A stretch of DNA of 11,204 nucleotides from an uncultured Bacilli bacterium (GTDB lineage: Bacteria; Bacillota_I; Bacilli_A; RF39; UBA660): the NCBI GenBank assembly GCA_944363895.1, contig CALVVP010000112.1:1-11204 (forward strand), in the 5' to 3' direction. Positions 6,139 through 11,204 of the stretch are shown in pieces (positions within the stretch are counted from its first letter, which is position 1; the number at the start of each line of letters is the position of its first letter). The position numbers were made by a program, and so were the translations under genes. The notes under the pieces were generated by a model that was not told the origin of the DNA, ran no database searches, and saw only the letters and a program-made list of their open reading frames with translations.

Positions 6139-7215
6139 ATGAAAAAATTACTATTATTGTGTGGTATTGTGTTAGTATTATCAGGGTGTACAATTAAAGG
6201 TGATTTTAAACTAGGTATTAATAGTGATAAATCACTTGATGTAAGCGCGACAATCGCTTACGACGATGAGTTAATTGAAGCATTAATGTCGATGGATGAA
6301 GAAAATCCTTCAGAAGAAATCGAATATACGGATGAACAAAAATGGGAGTTTATCGATAATTTATTTTATAGTGAAGAAAGTGATTCTCCAACATCACTAG
6401 GTTTTACGCAAGAAAGATATCAAGAAGGTGAATTTAAAGGTTATACTTTAGCTAAAAAAATAAATAATATCGATGATATTACTTCTTCTTCCGCTGGTTT
6501 TGATTTATCGAATGATTTTTTAAAAGTTGCTGAATCTAAACTTTTTGTTAAAGATGGCAATAATTATATTTCTAAAATAACTTTTGGTTCTACGGAAGAT
6601 AGTCAAGAATATCAGGTTGATAGTGATATTACTTTTACCGTGACTTTACCTAATAAACCAATTAGTCATAATGCCGATAGTGTATCTAGTGATGGTAAGA
6701 CTTTAACTTGGAATTTAAGTATGACTTCCCAAAAAGCTATCGAATTTGAATTTAATTTTAATAGTTTTCCTTTGATTCCAGTCATTATCGGAGCAGCCAT
6801 CTTATTAATAATAATTATAATAATTATTGTAATTAAAGGTAAAAAAGGACCTAAAACAGTTTTAGAAACTAACATTGAACCGCAAACAACTGCTAATGAA
6901 CCAGTTAGTGAAATTCTGGTTCAACCTGTAACACCAACATTAGAAACGATGGTCAACCAAGCAGCCACTTTAACGCCTAGTCAAGACATTACGCCAACAA
7001 TAAATGAAGTTTCAGAGCCACAACAAGCTTTAAATTCTTCTAATGCATCTTCCGCACCAAACCAAGAAACTAATTTAGAAAGTTCAATTATGCAAGATCC
7101 TAAGACACCTGATCAAAGTTTTTTAAACTCATCTAGTAATACCAATAAAGTTGCACAATCAACAGCTTTATCGGTTGAAGATTTACTTAACTCAACACCA
7201 AAAAGAGACAATTAA
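6139..7215 (+). CDS. LppM-like lipoprotein with transmembrane anchor and disordered tail
   Basis: The 358-residue protein has a lipoprotein signal (lipobox LSGC, Cys17) followed by an extracytoplasmic domain (18-210). That domain opens with TIKGDFKLGINSDKSLD, a pattern like the LppM/DUF3153 domain, in which a beta-sheet region follows the lipid Cys. A single very hydrophobic transmembrane segment (about 211-232, with a run of isoleucines) is followed by KGKKGPK as a stop-transfer signal. A Ser/Thr/Pro/Gln/Asn-rich, probably disordered tail (about 238-345) ends in SVEDLL. Topology: lipid-anchored N-terminus, domain outside, tail in the cytoplasm (inference). LppM in actinobacteria is an envelope lipoprotein of unclear mechanism; the match here is by pattern. 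Start: the ATG at 6139 has an AAAGGAG site (6122-6128) and begins the signal peptide. The flippase stop is 49 nt upstream and the gene has its own promoter. Confidence 0.8.
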   Translation: MKKLLLLCGIVLVLSGCTIKGDFKLGINSDKSLDVSATIAYDDELIEALMSMDEENPSEEIEYTDEQKWEFIDNLFYSEESDSPTSLGFTQERYQEGEFKGYTLAKKINNIDDITSSSAGFDLSNDFLKVAESKLFVKDGNNYISKITFGSTEDSQEYQVDSDITFTVTLPNKPISHNADSVSSDGKTLTWNLSMTSQKAIEFEFNFNSFPLIPVIIGAAILLIIIIIIIVIKGKKGPKTVLETNIEPQTTANEPVSEILVQPVTPTLETMVNQAATLTPSQDITPTINEVSEPQQALNSSNASSAPNQETNLESSIMQDPKTPDQSFLNSSSNTNKVAQSTALSVEDLLNSTPKRDN

Positions 7216-7227
7216 TTGTTTCTTTTT
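7201..7227 (+). terminator. Terminator-like hairpin overlapping the stop codon of the LppM-like gene
   Basis: The arm AAAAGAGACAA (7201-7211) pairs with TTGTTTCTTTT (7216-7226), with one G·T pair, around the 4-nt loop TTAA. The TAA stop (7213-7215) lies in the loop and a short T-run follows. The GC content is low, so termination may be partial. No separate promoter is visible before the next gene, so read-through into adenosine deaminase is expected. Confidence 0.55.
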
Positions 7228-7241
7228 ATATATTGATGGAC

Positions 7242-7250
7242 AAGGAGGTT
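7242..7250 (+). promoter_or_regulatory. Shine-Dalgarno site fixing the adenosine deaminase start
   Basis: AAGGAGGTT is a near-perfect Shine-Dalgarno sequence ending 3 nt before the ATG at 7254 (5 nt from the GGAGG core). A TTG at 7233 and an ATG at 7236 in the same frame would lie upstream of or inside this site, so 7254 is the start. Confidence 0.85.
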
Positions 7251-7253
7251 AAA

Positions 7254-8225
7254 ATGAATTTAAAAAAATTACCCAAAGTAGAATTACATTTACATTTAGA
7301 CGGTTCTGTTAGATTAAAAACAGCTAGTGAATTAAGTCATAAAAATATTGTTGAAATAAAAGATTTAATGATAGCTAAAGATAAATGTCTAAATTTAAAA
7401 GAATATTTGACTAAATTTGATTTAGCCAATGAAATAATGCAAACTAAAGATAATTTAATTAGAATTGCTCGAGAATTAGTTGAAGATTTAAAAAAAGATA
7501 ATGTTATTTATGCAGAAGTTAGATTTGCGCCTTTACTACATACAAAAAAAGGTTTATCTGAAGAAGAAGTGGTGGAAGCGGTTCTATTAGGCTTAAAAGA
7601 TAACGATTTGAAAGTTAATTTAATTTTATGTATGATGCGTCATTTTAGTTTGAAAGATAATTTGAAAACAATTGAATTAACTAGTAAATATTTAGATAAG
7701 GGTGTCGTGACAATCGATTTGGCCGGTGATGAAGCTAAATATCCCACCAAAAATTTCGTACCATTATTTAAAATTATTCAAGAAAAAAATATTCCTTTTA
7801 CCATTCATGCTGGGGAAGCAGCTGGTAAAGATAGTATTGTCGAAGTCATTAAATTTAAACCTCAAAGAATCGGTCATGGAGTAAGATGTATTGAAGATAA
7901 TGAAGTTTTAAATTCAATAAAAGAAAACAATATAACACTAGAAATTTGCCCAACTAGTAATATTCAAACTAATATATTTGAAAATTATTCGAATCATCCA
8001 ATTAAAAAGTTATATGATATGAATATATTAGTAACTATTAGTGTCGACAATATGACGGTATCAAATATTAATTTGACTCAAGAGTATGAGAAGTTAGTTA
8101 AAAATTTTAACTTTACTTTCGAAGATTTTAAAAAAATGAATATAAATGCTATTAATGCGGCATTTTTGAGTGATGAATTAAAAGAAAAGTATCGTAAAAT
8201 TATCAATTTAAAAACAAATGAATAA
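7254..8225 (+). CDS. add: Adenosine deaminase
   Basis: The 323-residue protein of the metal-dependent amidohydrolase superfamily is the usual length for bacterial Add (about 330). It converts adenosine or deoxyadenosine to inosine or deoxyinosine plus ammonia in purine salvage, in the cytoplasm. The motifs appear in the standard order: LHLHLDGSVR with zinc ligands His12 and His14; HAGEAAG with zinc ligand His185 and catalytic Glu188; RIGHGVR with catalytic His208; EICPTSN; and SVDNMTVSN with zinc ligand Asp265. The residue after Asp265 is Asn rather than the Asp of mammalian enzymes, which I recall as the common state in Firmicutes Add (NTDN-type motif). Start is set by the AAGGAGGTT site. 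It follows the LppM-like gene after a weak terminator and precedes the rhodanese lipoprotein by 25 nt, probably in the same transcript. Confidence 0.95.
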   Translation: MNLKKLPKVELHLHLDGSVRLKTASELSHKNIVEIKDLMIAKDKCLNLKEYLTKFDLANEIMQTKDNLIRIARELVEDLKKDNVIYAEVRFAPLLHTKKGLSEEEVVEAVLLGLKDNDLKVNLILCMMRHFSLKDNLKTIELTSKYLDKGVVTIDLAGDEAKYPTKNFVPLFKIIQEKNIPFTIHAGEAAGKDSIVEVIKFKPQRIGHGVRCIEDNEVLNSIKENNITLEICPTSNIQTNIFENYSNHPIKKLYDMNILVTISVDNMTVSNINLTQEYEKLVKNFNFTFEDFKKMNINAINAAFLSDELKEKYRKIINLKTNE

Positions 8226-8234
8226 TTCTCCTTA

Positions 8235-8241
8235 GAAAGGG
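8235..8241 (+). promoter_or_regulatory. Shine-Dalgarno site fixing the rhodanese lipoprotein start
   Basis: GAAAGGG lies 9 nt before the ATG at 8251. The upstream in-frame TTG at 8242 directly abuts this site and could not use it, so the ATG at 8251 is preferred. That start also gives the normal MKK beginning of a lipoprotein signal peptide. Confidence 0.75.
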
Positions 8242-8250
8242 TTGATAAAC

Positions 8251-8619
8251 ATGAAAAAAATGTTTCTTTTATTAATATGTATTATTATTTTGGCTGGTTG
8301 TGATAAACCAATATATGAACAAATAACAGCTGCTGAAGCTTACGAAATAATAAACAAAAAAGATTCAATTATTTTAGATGTCCGTGAAGATTTTGAATAT
8401 AACCAGGGACATTTAGAAAATGCTATTAATATTCCTTTTGATGAATTAGAAAATAGATTTATGAAAGAAATAACTAACGATAAAGACCAAATAATTATTC
8501 TTTATTGCCGTTCGGGTCATCGGGCTATGATTGCTGCTGAAACTTTAGCTAGTTTAGGATTTACTAATCTTTATACTTTTGGGAGTATTGATGATTGGAA
8601 TTATAAGATAGTTAAATGA
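8251..8619 (+). CDS. Rhodanese-like lipoprotein
   Basis: The 122-residue protein has a lipoprotein signal peptide (hydrophobic 4-15, lipobox LAGC, Cys17) followed by one complete rhodanese domain (about 24-122). The domain shows ILDVREDFEYNQGHLENAIN (41-60, the DxRxxxExxxGHIxGAxN pattern) and the active loop YCRSGHRA with catalytic Cys86. Rhodanese domains carry sulfane sulfur on this Cys as a persulfide. The 6-residue loop CRSGHR and single domain fit sulfur-transfer or persulfide-handling proteins rather than phosphatases. Lipidation would place it on the outer face of the membrane, as in known extracytoplasmic rhodanese lipoproteins of Firmicutes. It lies 25 nt after adenosine deaminase and has no obvious functional link with it. 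No clear intrinsic terminator follows. Confidence 0.9.
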   Translation: MKKMFLLLICIIILAGCDKPIYEQITAAEAYEIINKKDSIILDVREDFEYNQGHLENAINIPFDELENRFMKEITNDKDQIIILYCRSGHRAMIAAETLASLGFTNLYTFGSIDDWNYKIVK

Positions 8620-8625
8620 TAATAT

Positions 8626-8646
8626 CAATATAAAAATACTATATTG
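8626..8646 (+). repeat. Inverted repeat overlapping the -35 of the cassette promoter
   Basis: CAATATA (8626-8632) and TATATTG (8640-8646) are perfect inverted arms around a 7-nt centre. The right arm shares TTG with the -35 hexamer of the following promoter. There is no T-run after it, so it is not a typical terminator; an operator is possible. In DNA this AT-rich, a 7-bp repeat can also occur by chance. Confidence 0.4.
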
Positions 8647-8672
8647 CAAATGGTTTTGGCTTATGTTATACT
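8644..8672 (+). promoter_or_regulatory. Extended -10 promoter of the phosphoesterase cassette
   Basis: TTGCAA (8644-8649) and TATACT (8667-8672) are separated by exactly 17 bp, and the -10 is preceded by TGT (TGn extension). Each hexamer matches most consensus bases. The start would be near 8679. It is the only good promoter before the phosphoesterase gene. Confidence 0.75.
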
Positions 8673-8678
8673 TTATTT

Positions 8679-8805
8679 AAGTTATAAATATTTAGAAAGT
8701 TAAAAAAATTAGAAATATAAAGACTTAATAAAAAATTCAGATGTGATATAAAAGAAAAAATGTATTGGACTGGTTGCTAGATAAATAATTAGGAGTGTGG
8801 TGTAA
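8679..8805 (+). other. Long 5' leader of the phosphoesterase gene
   Basis: About 127 nt separate the predicted transcript start from the ATG at 8806, while the other genes here have leaders of 0-30 nt. It ends with AGGAG (8791-8795), 10 nt before the ATG. No known riboswitch, T-box or attenuator structure could be recognised. A 6-codon mini-ORF at 8760-8780 has no ribosome binding site. Confidence 0.4.
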
Positions 8806-9345
8806 ATGATATATTTTATTTCTGATACCCATTTTTATCATAGTAATATTATTAAATATTGCAATAGAACTTTTAAAGATGTTAATGAAATGAATGAAAC
8901 AATAATAAGTAATTGGAGATTTTTTATCACTAAAGATGATATAGTATATCATTTAGGAGATTTTTGTTTATCCAGTGATGATGATATTAAAAATATTTTT
9001 AACAGACTAAATGGTAATAAAATATTAATTCGCGGTAATCATGATAGAAAATCGGTTAAATTTTATAAAGATATTGGTTTTGAAATTTTAACACATGCAC
9101 CAATTATATTAGAAGAATATAAATTAATTTTATCGCATGTACCACTGCCAGATGTTAAAATTAAAAATGGTTATATCAATTTACACGGACATATTCATAA
9201 TAAAAATATTAGTGAAGATTATCCTAAAAATATTTATAGTGAAATTAAACATATTAATTTAAGTGTTGATGTTACTGATTATAAACCTGTAAGTTTAGAT
9301 AAAATTAATGAAATAAGGAGTAAAAATTATGAAATTAAAAGATGA
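8806..9345 (+). CDS. Calcineurin-like metallophosphoesterase
   Basis: The 179-residue single-domain protein contains the full dinuclear metal site of the family in order: SDTH (Asp7, His9), YHLGDF (Asp52), GNHD (Asn78, His79, Asp80), LSH (His111) and GHIH (His129, His131). No signal peptide is present, so it is cytoplasmic. The N-terminus ISDTHFYHSNIIKYCNRTF and the NW-xx-DDIVYHLGDF stretch fit the small COG4186-type phosphoesterases often found on phages, plasmids and in islands. Their substrates are mostly unproven: phosphomonoesters or diesters, possibly nucleotides or nucleic acid ends. Start: the ATG at 8806 follows AGGAG and begins directly with the first beta strand. The gene overlaps the next one by 17 nt, so the two products are made together and may cooperate. 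Confidence 0.88.
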   Translation: MIYFISDTHFYHSNIIKYCNRTFKDVNEMNETIISNWRFFITKDDIVYHLGDFCLSSDDDIKNIFNRLNGNKILIRGNHDRKSVKFYKDIGFEILTHAPIILEEYKLILSHVPLPDVKIKNGYINLHGHIHNKNISEDYPKNIYSEIKHINLSVDVTDYKPVSLDKINEIRSKNYEIKR

Positions 9346-10828
9346 ATATTTAAAACTATCTAAAGAAATGCTATATGAAACATATCTTAGGATTGTTTAC
9401 AATGCAAAAAATTATAATAATATTACGAAAAATAAAATGCTTGAAGAAATTATAAAAGAATACGCTCAAGAAAATTATTTATATTGTATTTGTACAAAAA
9501 AAGAGCTTGATTTTTTAAAATACATAAAAAATAAGAAATTAAGTGTAGATGATATAGAAAAGTACGAATGGGAAATAAAAAAATTAAATGAAAAATGTAT
9601 TTTTAGTAGGGTCGCATTGGAAGTGTTTGAGGAACAAGAACAAAATGTACAAGAAGCTTTAAAAACTTATGAGCAAAATAATAACAAAGGGATTGAAGAT
9701 GTTGTTATTTTTATGATAAGCAAAGTAAAGACAAATGCGATTATGTTAACTAAAGCATTAACTTCTATAATTAAAAGTATGTTCAATTTTGATGAAAAAG
9801 AAATTAATAGTCTTATGGGTTCTCCATTATTTCATTTTTATTGTGAATTTAATTATGAATTTTTTGATTTTTCTAAACAAGAAGAAGAGTTTGTTAGTTA
9901 TAGAGATTATTACGATATATTAGATGAGTTAGACGAATCAAGAAAAATATATGGAATAGCTGGCTCAATACATTTTGATATAAGAGATGATTTCGATACT
10001 TTCTATTATGGATTTCCAATTAGAAAAGAAAAAGTAAAGAAAATGTATAATAAAATAAACAAAAGAGATGATAAAGAATTCTTATTTAAAATTATCGACG
10101 AAGCCAGAGTATTAAACAATAGAATGGGACTTGACATATTCATGGATAATGAATTACTTGAAGTTGTAAACGAAGCACTTGATGAATGTCCTTGTGCAGC
10201 GATGAATGGTTTTACGCCAAAGGAGTATAATAAGCAACTTTATGAAAAATCGAATTTAGATAAAGAGTTCTTACATATTCCTCAAAATAATGCCCATTTA
10301 TGTAAAAATGCTGCCGATCATTATTATAAACTTTATTTTGCTTTGTTGGATTATACAAATAAAAAATATAAAATTAGTCCCGAAATAAAAAGAATATATA
10401 GACAAGAAGAATTAGATGTTAATAAATTATATGGTATTGATAAATATTTGTGGGAACATAAAGAAATTATCGATGATTTCATGAAAGATAATGATTATAA
10501 TTTTACTGAAGAAGAACTCTTAGAAATAAATGAATTTAAAAATGCTATTACTAGTAATCATTTTGTAATTGTTGGATTTGATAGGGAATATACAAAAATA
10601 TTATCAGATGACGGAAAATTATATATGGTAAAAGGTATTAGAACAGATTTTGATAAAATTATAAATTCAAAAGAATTACCTCAAATTATTAGTACAACAT
10701 TACTGATGTTTAAAGGCGTTATAGTATTTAAAAGTTTTTTTGGAAGAGTGGATATAGTATTTGGAAATGATGTAAGAAAAGAGATAGTAGATAAAATGAA
10801 AAGTGCTATTGTTCATTATCATTTATAA
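9329..10828 (+). CDS. Uncharacterised 499-residue protein, partner of the phosphoesterase
   Basis: I cannot assign a function. The protein is soluble, with no signal peptide or membrane helix, and is rich in Lys, Glu, Asn and Ile. The N-terminus (about 1-70, SKEMLYETY then KNKMLEEIIKEYAQ and TKKELDFLKYI) is helical and resembles the Rho-N/SAP-like start of large hypothetical proteins in Firmicutes. A helical middle (about 75-160) precedes a mixed region (165-260). Residues 263-300 contain NNRMG followed by ECPCAAMNGFTPKEY; an N-G-x-T-P-x-E motif of this kind occurs in SEC-C-type proteins, but the Cys-rich SEC-C tail is absent. The C-terminal domain (about 405-495, with LYMVKGIRTDFDKI, LPQIISTTLLMFKG and VDIVFG) resembles the end of the same Firmicutes family, recalled by pattern only. 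Start: AAGGAG (9315-9320) lies 8 nt before the ATG, inside the phosphoesterase gene. Confidence 0.8.
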   Translation: MKLKDEYLKLSKEMLYETYLRIVYNAKNYNNITKNKMLEEIIKEYAQENYLYCICTKKELDFLKYIKNKKLSVDDIEKYEWEIKKLNEKCIFSRVALEVFEEQEQNVQEALKTYEQNNNKGIEDVVIFMISKVKTNAIMLTKALTSIIKSMFNFDEKEINSLMGSPLFHFYCEFNYEFFDFSKQEEEFVSYRDYYDILDELDESRKIYGIAGSIHFDIRDDFDTFYYGFPIRKEKVKKMYNKINKRDDKEFLFKIIDEARVLNNRMGLDIFMDNELLEVVNEALDECPCAAMNGFTPKEYNKQLYEKSNLDKEFLHIPQNNAHLCKNAADHYYKLYFALLDYTNKKYKISPEIKRIYRQEELDVNKLYGIDKYLWEHKEIIDDFMKDNDYNFTEEELLEINEFKNAITSNHFVIVGFDREYTKILSDDGKLYMVKGIRTDFDKIINSKELPQIISTTLLMFKGVIVFKSFFGRVDIVFGNDVRKEIVDKMKSAIVHYHL

Positions 10829-10902
10829 AGAGTAGGTAAAATTAATTTATTTTAAAGGAAAGATAATAAATAGTTGCTAATAAACAAATAATAATATTAA
10901 AT

Positions 10903-10941
10903 AAAAAACATATACTTAATTGGGTGAGTATATGTTTTTTT
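10903..10941 (+). terminator. Strong terminator closing the phosphoesterase cassette
   Basis: A perfect 14-bp stem pairs AAAAAACATATACT (10903-10916) with AGTATATGTTTTTT (10927-10940) around a 10-nt loop, ending in seven T. The A-run on the left makes it potentially bidirectional. Positions 10829-10902, between the upstream stop and the stem, hold only AT-rich sequence with no gene. The homology of the following PBP remnant starts within a few bases of the T-run. Confidence 0.85.
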
Positions 10942-10945
10942 AAAA

Positions 10946-11204
10946 ATATTCATATTAGAGTTAAAGATGTATGATGAATGTCTAACTGGAAGTTATGGAG
11001 CCGTTAAATATTTCAGTGATGCGAAAGGTAATAAATTACAACTATCGGAAATCTATGAACAACCACAAGATGGCATTGATATTTATTTAATTGTCGATTA
11101 TAATATTCAAGTAGCTTTATAAGAAAATTTAGTCGATTTAGAAAACGAACATTTTCATGATGACGGAGCAGTAACAGTAGGGGGTGCTACTATTCACTGT
11201 TGGA
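10946..11204 (+). pseudogene. Remnant of a class B penicillin-binding protein (PBP2/FtsI/SpoVD type), internally deleted, partial at the window end
   Basis: From 10946 the frame reads through LELKMYDECLTGSYGAVKYF, DAKGNKL and GIDIYLIVDYNIQVAL, which is the linker of class B PBPs leading into the transpeptidase domain (typical LELxYDxxLxGxxG and LTIDxNIQ motifs). After an in-frame TAA (11120-11122) it continues with ENLVDLENEHFHDDGAVTVGGATIHCW. That segment belongs further downstream in such proteins, just after the catalytic SxxK region (a typical order is ALEE, then FxDPG, then GxxIxCW). So the segment with the catalytic serine is missing, the 5' part (N-terminal anchor and most of the linker domain) is missing, and a stop interrupts the frame. 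No start codon with a ribosome binding site or promoter is visible. The identification rests on recognised motifs, not on a search. It could continue past the window end. Confidence 0.75.

Noticed and set aside
6666..6875. Minus-strand open frame of 69 codons
   Set aside because: It lies wholly opposite the LppM-like gene, is made of the complement of its isoleucine-rich membrane segment, and has no signals of its own.
7233..7253. Upstream TTG/ATG starts of adenosine deaminase
   Set aside because: They would place the start before or within the strong AAGGAGGTT site, which is correctly spaced only for the ATG at 7254.
8760..8780. Six-codon mini-ORF (MYWTGC) in the cassette leader
   Set aside because: No ribosome binding site precedes it and there is no attenuator structure after it.
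8737..8952. Minus-strand open frame of 71 codons
   Set aside because: It is antisense to the leader and start of the phosphoesterase gene, shows low-complexity content and has no clear ribosome binding site or recognised protein pattern.
10874..10902. Promoter-like TTGCTA, 17 bp, TTAAAT upstream of the PBP remnant
   Set aside because: Each hexamer matches only 4 of 6 in AT-rich DNA, and a strong terminator lies directly downstream.
1..11204. CRISPR array, tRNA or rRNA gene, insertion sequence, integrase or attachment-site repeats
   Set aside because: No regularly spaced direct repeats, cloverleaf-like sequence, transposase/integrase motif or flanking direct repeats were found by reading either strand.

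Overview
The window is very AT-rich and comes from a low-GC, Gram-positive-type (Firmicutes/Bacilli-like) bacterium, probably an uncultured relative of the gut Bacilli/Mollicutes-adjacent lineages. The reasons are the extreme codon bias to A/T, strong Shine-Dalgarno sites, TTGACA/TATAAT-type promoters, several lipoproteins with classic lipoboxes, and homologues of Firmicutes genes (a Cse60-like sporulation protein and a YtgP/SpoVB-type MurJ flippase). TGA is used as a stop at the ends of many genes and Trp is always TGG, so the code is the standard one and not the Mycoplasma code. All genes are on the + strand, tightly packed. No gene-free stretch exceeds 300 bases. No tRNA, rRNA, CRISPR array, transposase or integrase was seen.

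Region 1 (1-3138) is one transcription unit: a promoter, a 1001-residue type IV prepilin-like surface protein with Ig-like modules and two related C-terminal domains, and a terminator that begins on the stop codon. Region 2 (3147-4220) is a promoter that appears to start transcription at or next to the start codon of a YgjP-type zinc metallopeptidase, followed by a small lipoprotein. Region 3 (4217-6089) is a second promoter, a Cse60-like small protein and a MurJ/SpoVB-family lipid-linked oligosaccharide flippase. Region 4 (6092-8619) has its own extended -10 promoter and carries an LppM-like lipoprotein that also has a transmembrane segment and a disordered tail, a terminator over its stop codon, adenosine deaminase (purine salvage), and a rhodanese lipoprotein. 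Regions 1-4 look like ordinary chromosomal genes with an envelope emphasis: pilin-like protein, three lipoproteins and the peptidoglycan precursor flippase.

Region 5 (8626-10941) is a self-contained two-gene cassette: an inverted repeat touching a strong promoter, a leader of about 127 nt, a calcineurin-like metallophosphoesterase, a translationally overlapping 499-residue protein of unknown function, and a strong 14-bp terminator. Immediately after it (10946 to the end) lies a wrecked penicillin-binding-protein (PBP2/FtsI/SpoVD type) fragment. It has no 5' end, carries an in-frame stop, and an internal deletion has removed the catalytic serine region. This makes the right-hand end look like a rearranged or accessory locus.

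No clearly new system is established. The best candidates for follow-up are the phosphoesterase/499-residue cassette beside the deletion-scarred PBP remnant, the modular pilin-like protein, and two promoters that seem to give leaderless mRNAs.
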